Of a DNA stretch of 28,338 nt, positions 23,001 to 28,338 are shown in pieces. The stretch's first letter is position 1. Each line of letters begins with the position of its first letter. The DNA lies in assembly GCA_035480775.1 (NCBI GenBank), contig DATIHK010000008.1, forward strand, positions 1-28,338. The letters run 5' to 3'. Position numbers and translations under genes: made by a program. The notes under the pieces were generated by a model that was given only the letters and a program-made list of their open reading frames with translations, searched no databases and was not told the DNA's origin. The DNA comes from DATIHK01 sp035480775. GTDB lineage: Bacteria > Patescibacteriota > WWE3 > UBA101185 > UBA10185.

Positions 23001-26000
23001 TTTACAAAAATTGTTGGAGAGGTGAATCCTGTAGCGGTAATTGTTCCTGATGTAGACTTGATGTAATAATTATTTGCAGAAATGTCTAGTAGGTTGATGT
23101 AATTATCAGTTGTACTAGCAGGATTTACCCAAAATGCTACAGTTTGCACATTAGTTGAAGTGAACGTAGAAGTAAAAAATTTTGTACTACCATCAAAAGT
23201 ACCAGCAGAATTTCCAAAAACACCTGTAGTAAAGCCGGTTGTACCAGTATTGATTAATGAGTTACTGTTACCAGAAGAATCAGTAGGATTTCCAGAAGAC
23301 ACATCCATATTCCAATATGCAAGAAGTCCATTACTTAACACATTAAGATTTTGATCATTAGAACCCGCATTAGAGTTTACATTTTTTGAAGTTCCACGAG
23401 CGGCAAAGTCTGTAGCTACTTGAGCTTGTGTCCGTTCAAAGTTGTATACTTTAAACTCATCAATATTGCCAGTAAATAAATTTGTACTTGTTGAATCAAG
23501 TCCAATAAAAAGATTATTAGTATCTGAAGTAGCAGGGGATCCAACACCATTTGTACTAGTACCTGAAAGACTTCCATCAATATATATGCTTATTTCGTCA
23601 TCACTATCATCTGTATATGCCATTTCCACATGGTGCCAAACATTTTCACTTATTCCACCGGCAATAGTAACAGTTGCGTCGGTGGTTCCTAAATCTAAGC
23701 TAGCTACCAAATCCAAAGAACCTGTGAGTAAATTATTTAACTTCATATAGGTATTTGCACCTTTATTAAAAATAAATCCTGTGCTGTTTGCTTTAATCCA
23801 AGTAGAAAATGTCACACCAGAAGATAAACCTGTGTCGAAATCAATGGCAGGAGAATTAGTAATTTTTGCAGCTTTAGTAGATCCATCGAAATACAAGCAT
23901 GAATTAGAAATACATGAGTCGCTTAATTTCCAAGTTGGTGCTGCAAACGTGATTCCAAGTGACGAGACTACAATTATGCGTCCGGATCCAACAACACCGG
24001 TTGTATTAGTGACGTTAACCTCAAGTTTGTGAGTACTTGTAGGCATAGTAAAAGCTGTTCCTGCTATCTGCTGATTGGCTCCAGTAGCTGTGGCATTGGT
24101 AATATCTGCGTTACTGTTATCAATATCTTGCAGCTTTGAGGCATCTGATGCATTAGTAGCATCTTGAGCATAGTAATAAGCATTTGTAACATTAGCCCAC
24201 TCAGTAGAAATCCATTCTTGAGGAATTGCTTGAAGTCCAGTACTTCCACTATCTGCTGTGTTTAATAAAAGATATTGTGGCTCGAATTTGGTAGGAGAAC
24301 TAGACTGGTCAACAATAACTTTGGCATTATAAACTGCATAGACTCTACCGCCTGTAGCTGAGGATTCAAAGCCCGCAATTCTATAATGTCTGCCTGTGGC
24401 TGTAGGTGTAAAAGAAGTAGACCGTGTTCTTGTAGGGCTTGTATTTGAAACAGCACTAACTATGACTTTTATATCTGCCCAACCTCCAAATGAGCCGTCA
24501 TCTTCTTGTAGGGAGATTGTTGCTGTTTGAGTCGTGGAAGTACTATAAGTAACTTCGGCATAAAAAGTTACGGTTGCATCCCAATTTGCCGAGGTGTAGG
24601 TCCAGTATTTAGGGTTTGTAATAACTGCAGCAGGTGTAGTGTTACCTAAGTTAGTTACTTTATTACCCACTTCAATTTGCGTCTCGGTTTTAGTTAATGT
24701 TGATGTGTTATCAATAACTATTATACGTGCAGCGCTGACTCTAACTGTAGTGTTAGAACTAAAAATTCCATATACTGTTTGGCCAGCTGGAGGTGAAAAA
24801 CTTGAGCTTCTTACTAATATAGCTGGAGTTCCAGACACAGAAGCATCATCTGTGGTTGTTCCTAATCTCCTAAGAGTTATTGTTGATCCACCAGCAGATG
24901 TAGATATATTTGTTTCAAAATAATAAGTTGGGTTCACATATTGAGTTGTGTCCAATTGAACATAACCGTCAGCGCCTAGAACTATTCCACTACCGCCACC
25001 TGCAACTCCATCAATAATATTTATTTCTTGGCGAATTATATAATTCCCTAATCCGGAATTAGTAAAATAACCAAGAACGCCGTTGTTAGCATTAGAAGTA
25101 GCATCATGAATTGTAGTTCCGTTGGCCTCGTCAAATTTATAAGAAGCTACTGGGCCAGGACCTTTTGCTTCGGTTCCCATAGTTACTGCTGGTCCGAAAC
25201 CCAAACTTGCCCAATAAACATCAGTATTGTCGGAATATAGGTAATCCATTCCATATGAATCATACGAAGCATTAGCATAGTTCGAGTAGCGAACATGTGC
25301 ATCCTGTAATGTGCCAGATTGTAATGTCGTTTCACCCAACCAGCTTCCATTATATTTGTCATAAACTATTGCATTCGACGAATTTTGATAGAAAACATAA
25401 ATATCCGAGCTCTTAATTGCTAATGTCGGTTCTTTACCAGTATTATTATCAGTTAACGCTGTTTGCCAAGTAGACCAAGCATCTCCGGCGATATGTTTTC
25501 TTATAGCAATATGGTTTGATCCATCTAGATAACTAATCCAAGTATCTCCATCACCGGTAGAAGATACTATACCCATATTTATTGATTGATCAGTTACAGG
25601 TGGAGAACCAGAGGGCGTTGCTTCAGAAAATGATGAGGCATTATTTTGATTTCCCTTTTCTACATATAGGCCCCCACTGTACAAGAATGCACATTGTGGA
25701 ACATTGTTGTTGTTAATAGTAATCGTAGGACTGAACATAGTTACGTCAAAAGTGTCAGTTTTTGGAGTTACACCAGCTGACCAACTTCCTGAAACCTTGT
25801 TAAAATAGTCAACAGATGTTTGTGACCCATTATCATCAGCACTGAATATATGCGGCTTATCTGCAGAGTCTACAGCTATAGCTACAGCTATAGGAAGAAC
25901 ACTGCCTATTATTGCAGAGCTGCCAAATAAGTTTGTTGAGGTAGTGAATGTAATATATTCAAGGTTTCCACCTGAGTATGCAATATGAATGATATTTGCA

Positions 26001-26695
26001 GAGTCTATTGCAATTGCCATAGGACTTGCAGAATCTATAGTTGGTTTATGAGCCGAATCTTGCTGTGTCCAGCTAGTTCCATCTGAAGATTTCCAGATTT
26101 CGAGATTTGTCGAGTGATTAACCGCCGCATATAAAGTACCAGTTGAAGTTCTTACTACGTGCTGTGCTCCTCCTGGTATAGCGCCAAAATTTGACGCATC
26201 ATCAATTTTTGTAGCTGTTCCTCCACTAACTAAAAGAGCTGTAAATGCTGAAACATTGGTACTGAGTGATGAAGCGGTTGGATTGCCATAATAAAAATAT
26301 CCGTAGTTTGTGCCATTATTTATAGTCGGAAAAATCACATCAAATGTAGTAGAGGAAATTCCACATGATGAAGTTAACTGATACTGAAGAATTCCACCGT
26401 TGGCACTTGTAAATCTTGCATCTGCACAACTACTTTGAATTTTAGATCCCAATGAACTAGTGTCTATTGTAATTGTGACTCGTCTCGGAGAGCTTATGTC
26501 GGAGGTATATGAAAAAGTTAATTGCTGTCGATATTGCCAATTATCATCGAACCACGCCGCTGCAACTGATTTAGCATTTTTATGAAGAAATAAAATAGCC
26601 GGTCCAAGAATTAAAATAATTCCAATAGAAAAGGGGACCAGGATTTTTCTTTTTTTAGCTAAATATTCAGATAATTTGGACAGAAATCTTTTCAT
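20081..26695 (-). CDS. Giant membrane-anchored LamG surface protein
   Basis: This 2204-residue protein has a Lys-rich N-terminus and one membrane helix (about residues 16-37), so the bulk is outside the cell. A DUF2341 domain follows (about 46-150: AAWFDDNWQYRQQLTF, NYGYFYYGNP), then a propeller-like region (about 155-505). Six LamG/concanavalin-type domains come next, starting near 515 (ASYKFDEANGTTIHD), 1122 (LAYWNMDVSSG), 1299 (GWWKFDENTGTTASDSSGN), 1487 (GYWNLDEQQGQTVHD), 1736 (AWWKMDENTGTSS) and 1956 (TWYKFDECQGS). Most close with the family's IDEVKLYN-type strand. The first is interrupted by about 370 residues. No LPxTG signal is present. Carbohydrate or partner-cell binding is likely. 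It starts nine bases after the S74 gene, in the same operon. Confidence 0.88.
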   Translation of the reverse strand: MKRFLSKLSEYLAKKRKILVPFSIGIILILGPAILFLHKNAKSVAAAWFDDNWQYRQQLTFSYTSDISSPRRVTITIDTSSLGSKIQSSCADARFTSANGGILQYQLTSSCGISSTTFDVIFPTINNGTNYGYFYYGNPTASSLSTNVSAFTALLVSGGTATKIDDASNFGAIPGGAQHVVRTSTGTLYAAVNHSTNLEIWKSSDGTSWTQQDSAHKPTIDSASPMAIAIDSANIIHIAYSGGNLEYITFTTSTNLFGSSAIIGSVLPIAVAIAVDSADKPHIFSADDNGSQTSVDYFNKVSGSWSAGVTPKTDTFDVTMFSPTITINNNNVPQCAFLYSGGLYVEKGNQNNASSFSEATPSGSPPVTDQSINMGIVSSTGDGDTWISYLDGSNHIAIRKHIAGDAWSTWQTALTDNNTGKEPTLAIKSSDIYVFYQNSSNAIVYDKYNGSWLGETTLQSGTLQDAHVRYSNYANASYDSYGMDYLYSDNTDVYWASLGFGPAVTMGTEAKGPGPVASYKFDEANGTTIHDATSNANNGVLGYFTNSGLGNYIIRQEINIIDGVAGGGSGIVLGADGYVQLDTTQYVNPTYYFETNISTSAGGSTITLRRLGTTTDDASVSGTPAILVRSSSFSPPAGQTVYGIFSSNTTVRVSAARIIVIDNTSTLTKTETQIEVGNKVTNLGNTTPAAVITNPKYWTYTSANWDATVTFYAEVTYSTSTTQTATISLQEDDGSFGGWADIKVIVSAVSNTSPTRTRSTSFTPTATGRHYRIAGFESSATGGRVYAVYNAKVIVDQSSSPTKFEPQYLLLNTADSGSTGLQAIPQEWISTEWANVTNAYYYAQDATNASDASKLQDIDNSNADITNATATGANQQIAGTAFTMPTSTHKLEVNVTNTTGVVGSGRIIVVSSLGITFAAPTWKLSDSCISNSCLYFDGSTKAAKITNSPAIDFDTGLSSGVTFSTWIKANSTGFIFNKGANTYMKLNNLLTGSLDLVASLDLGTTDATVTIAGGISENVWHHVEMAYTDDSDDEISIYIDGSLSGTSTNGVGSPATSDTNNLFIGLDSTSTNLFTGNIDEFKVYNFERTQAQVATDFAARGTSKNVNSNAGSNDQNLNVLSNGLLAYWNMDVSSGNPTDSSGNSNSLINTGTTGFTTGVFGNSAGTFDGSTKFFTSTFTSTNVQTVAFWVNPASTTDNYINLLDISANNYYIKSTSGTITATGFTSPTIFVNGVLNGTVTASVWNHIVVTSTAGIDSVTTTIGKANGSFLTNGGKMDDIRLYSRVLSPNEVTQLYNWAPGPIGWWKFDENTGTTASDSSGNNYTGAFSGTPTWINGKYGDALNFNGANEVDATLSIAPGNGNTVEVWVYPTASIASKNLITSSILTTDSSSRPNYGSCVGTAISLNTWTHIAATSTDSTHCTIYQNGILTSSSATTGVSLGTSINIAASSFVGIMDDVRVYWYPRTSKQIVADLNGGHPAGGSAISSMLGYWNLDEQQGQTVHDKGFGGQNLTLGANASSSTDDPTWKVVGSSTCVTNGCQSFDGGDYDQIADNATLSFTGAFTISAWVKRGAVGAGSEFDIASKYDDQAGANQRSFRFYFYQDHLWMAVSSNGTSNAGVYSAYETTNTYTSTSLWYHVVGVFSPSTAIKLYVNGVKQVVTRGEGSGAEPPSVFDGTAAFEIGRRNGVFYNGLIDEVKLYNSALTDSEILIDYNGGAALALGSSIYTTQDNEGSAGNPPVAWWKMDENTGTSSTFDFSGNNYTGTLSGATKPSWAVGKYGSGLSFDGSTSLVTVDNSGLNSVCTSASDFTISSWFKFNAAAGANNAIVFLGKASSANTLCALSTVNGTVRFEYRGDGGVEINGGVAYSTTATYDDRKWHFGAVVKNGTVFKIYVDGIEQKTLTDASSFGVLTTDLQSIGVSRRGATTDSYFNGVIDEAKIYNYARSQSQIVYDYNRGAPLTWYKFDECQGSTAYNSATAGTGLAAGMNATITPNSGRTVGSCSSGVSTEMWNGGTTGKFNSSLNYDGAGDYSEVADTSVLRLTNSLTVSAWVKTTAPFSSTASGLIRKDTQGAGTRYFWGLEFYILSGKVSGEYYNGTSFSVDSKRAINDGSWHQAVLTINATTLSLYVDGVLQGTKTITGTQGAPDGVIDIATNPPTHDFVRDGFLAGQVDDVRIYNYPISAAQVQQIYNNGVEFFGPATGSP

Positions 26696-26704
26696 ATATC
26701 TTCA

Positions 26705-28338
26705 TCATTCGACATTAACAATCCACCAGTCAAAGGTGATAGGTGTTGCAGCATTTACATCTACCGATACCGTAAAAGATGTATCAGGAGTCTTGTTACT
26801 CACATACAAAGCTCTAATGCCTGTACTTGTGGTAGCAGTGACAAAGATCTTGGAGTTTGCTTTGACTGCAGAAGTATTAATTATAACGTCTTTTGTTCCC
26901 GTCAAGATAGTACCTGATCCGATGTTCTTAGAAGCTGCTTTGACTGCAAGTTCGTTAGTTAATACTTTGTCTGCGTTGATTGTGCCAGTAACGTTCAAGT
27001 TTCCGTCTGGAGTAATGACAACTGCTCCATTGGCAAAGTTAACATTGCCGGCTAATTCTTTTTGCAAGTATAAAGTTTGAGCTCCACATAATGAATCATC
27101 TTTGTCTCCAGTTGCTCCGTTGTAGCAAGCAGGACCAAGAATCGAAATTGAGTTATTTAGTGAATCAATTTTCATCAAGCCGACATTCAAATCACCTGTG
27201 ATTGTTGTGTTGGCTAAGGTTGTATCACCTAAGACTGTTAGATCAGTTGTGACTGCCAATTTACCATTGTCATTACTTAAGCCTAAGGTTTGAATCATGC
27301 TCTTAAAGTCACTCATGGTGTTTAACATTTGGGCGAGCATTCCGGTAATTGTAGTAGGTGCTGAGGTGGATTGTGTAGATTCAGATGATTGACTTGATTC
27401 TGAAGATTCAGATGATTGATTGACAGGGCTTAATCCAAGCAATTCTTTTATAGCAGCAACATCTGATTGTATTGACGTAATTTGTGTACTCATAGCTGTT
27501 TGGCCGATTCCAATTAGATCAAGTTGTGATTGAACTGTATTTACTTGAGAGGCGATTGGACCTAGTAAGTTGTCAATTTCCAACTTTGAATATCCTGTTG
27601 GACTTGTTCCCAAGCTATCGAGGTTACCTTGCATATTAGTTAATTGCGAAGCTTGCAACTGAATTTGTGACTGTTGTTGCTTTACTGAATTGACTGTCAA
27701 AGCAAGTACTGCAGTGGAATCGAAAGAGTAGTAACCTGCCTGACTGCCACCCGTCATCAATGGAGTTGCTTCTGGTAAAACTGTATGGACATTTTGTGCT
27801 GAGAATCCGACGTGGGTTAGAAGATCCATATCTATTCCGGATTTCCAGTTGAAGACAATAGGATTAATTTGTGATAACTCAGTAAGTCCCCCAGCATAGT
27901 TACCTTGAACATCTTTAAGTCTGGTATCAGAAGCCGAACAGATAATATCACCTGAAGTATTGGCGTTAAGGTTTCCTGCTGTAATACAGCCAGTTTGTCT
28001 AATAGATCCAACGACAGAAAGTTTTTGTAATGGGTTTGTTGTTGCAATACCGACGTTAGTAGAGAATGATGCTGAGTTTGCAATTGGTAATGCACCTGCT
28101 GGTAAGGTACCAAATGCAGAAGTTCCTGAAACTTCAAAAGCTTGTTTGGTAGCTGTTGTTGCACCAACAGTTAACGATGTAGAAATTTGACCTGTTCCAG
28201 TGACAGTTAAGTTAAGTGTTGGGTTGGAGTTACCAATACCAACGTTTCCTGAGAAGTAAGCTGAGTTGGCGATTGGAATTTGTCCTGTTGGAAGTGATCC
28301 AAATGCGGCTCTTCCGTTAACGTCTAACGAGTTCTTAG
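26705..28338 (-). CDS. Tail-fibre protein with S74-type chaperone (5' end outside window)
   Basis: The frame stays open from 28336 to the TGA at 26705-26707 with no start needed in the window; the ATG at 27829 is internal, lying in the middle of the chaperone domain. The visible 543 residues hold two 42-residue fibre repeats (residues 6-47 and 69-110; shared core PIANSA and NVGI), then the S74 intramolecular chaperone (about 134-230): SASDTRLKD, INPIVFNWKSGID, HVGFSAQNVHTVLPEA. A Ser-Lys pair five residues apart fits the autoprocessing dyad. Unusually the chain continues about 310 residues: a coiled coil (QQQSQIQLQASQLTNMQGN), a Ser-rich linker, beta-rich fibre sequence, and a terminal domain ending ITFDWWIVNVE. 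It is probably a trimeric surface fibre. Confidence 0.85.
   Translation of the reverse strand, partial: KNSLDVNGRAAFGSLPTGQIPIANSAYFSGNVGIGNSNPTLNLTVTGTGQISTSLTVGATTATKQAFEVSGTSAFGTLPAGALPIANSASFSTNVGIATTNPLQKLSVVGSIRQTGCITAGNLNANTSGDIICSASDTRLKDVQGNYAGGLTELSQINPIVFNWKSGIDMDLLTHVGFSAQNVHTVLPEATPLMTGGSQAGYYSFDSTAVLALTVNSVKQQQSQIQLQASQLTNMQGNLDSLGTSPTGYSKLEIDNLLGPIASQVNTVQSQLDLIGIGQTAMSTQITSIQSDVAAIKELLGLSPVNQSSESSESSQSSESTQSTSAPTTITGMLAQMLNTMSDFKSMIQTLGLSNDNGKLAVTTDLTVLGDTTLANTTITGDLNVGLMKIDSLNNSISILGPACYNGATGDKDDSLCGAQTLYLQKELAGNVNFANGAVVITPDGNLNVTGTINADKVLTNELAVKAASKNIGSGTILTGTKDVIINTSAVKANSKIFVTATTSTGIRALYVSNKTPDTSFTVSVDVNAATPITFDWWIVNVE
28211..28321 (-). repeat. Fibre repeat unit, copy 1 of 2 visible
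   Basis: Residues 6-47 of the partial fibre protein (beginning VNGRAAFGSLPTG) match residues 69-110 (beginning VSGTSAFGTLPAG, at about 28132-28007) at roughly 25 of 42 positions, with a 63-residue period. Both end in a V-x-G turn. More copies may lie beyond the edge. The end coordinates are approximate to a few bases. Confidence 0.65.

Noticed and set aside
20081..26695. Tandem DNA repeats or CRISPR within the LamG gene
   Set aside because: The repeated units are diverged protein domains of about 180-250 residues without conserved nucleotide repeats or spacers.
26676..27080. Plus-strand open frame of 134 codons across the S74/LamG junction
   Set aside because: It is antisense to two well-supported minus-strand genes, with no recognisable domain or start signal.
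27832..28167. Open frame on the minus strand of about 111 codons
   Set aside because: It is Gln/Leu-rich out-of-frame sequence over the fibre gene. The correct frame shows the S74 domain and two matching fibre repeats.
183..28338. Alternative genetic code with UGA as glycine (as in Gracilibacteria)
   Set aside because: TGA closes comEA and the second GT5 gene within ATGA overlaps and closes other genes at sensible family lengths, and no family Gly is missing. The standard bacterial code fits.

Overview
The window is AT-rich bacterial DNA with standard stop usage, closely packed genes and a gene set typical of the Candidate Phyla Radiation (Patescibacteria). The signs are a reduced ComEC without a working metallo-beta-lactamase domain, an enlarged nucleoside diphosphate kinase, surface proteins built from DUF2341, LamG and tail-fibre modules, a membrane-anchored PEGA protein, paired GT5/GH57 genes, and tRNAs with encoded CCA ends. 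The exact lineage cannot be fixed from this sequence; Microgenomates- or Katanobacteria-like is a guess.

Layout. 1-182: non-coding, with TGCG direct repeats. 183-2417 (+): a competence block, comEA, a short comEC and a degenerate ComEC-like beta-lactamase remnant, all overlapping. 2456-6436 (+): argS, a membrane-anchored metallophosphoesterase, ndk and a Nudix hydrolase. 6496-7216: a minus-strand orphan receiver protein and tRNA-Ser(UGA), then plus-strand tRNA-Arg(CCU) and tRNA-Pro(CGG), with overlapping divergent promoters between the tRNAs. 7240-9066: a sortase (+) and a PEGA/beta-propeller protein (-) whose 3' ends overlap. 9129-11990 (+): mreB, a WecG/TagA-type glycosyltransferase and a helix-turn-helix protein.

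12020-18830 (+) is a storage-polysaccharide cluster in the order GT5, GH57, GH57, GT5, GalT-like. Its genes should build, cut or rearrange alpha-glucan and handle the sugar phosphate or nucleotide sugar. Between the first GT5 and the first GH57 lies a strong promoter followed by a long, nearly perfect RNA hairpin (13638-13713) that I cannot assign to a known family. A two-way terminator separates the cluster from minus-strand rplJ-rplL, which is preceded by a recognisable L10 leader with an attenuator terminator.

20081-28338 (-) is a surface-protein operon: a tail-fibre protein with an S74-type intramolecular chaperone, cut by the right window edge, and a 2204-residue membrane-anchored LamG protein.

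Several genes (PEGA protein, mreB, first GT5, ndk, sortase) have a -10-like element, some of the extended TGN form, only 5-9 bases before the start codon. This suggests leaderless or nearly leaderless mRNAs, alongside Shine-Dalgarno-led genes such as rplL and the receiver gene.
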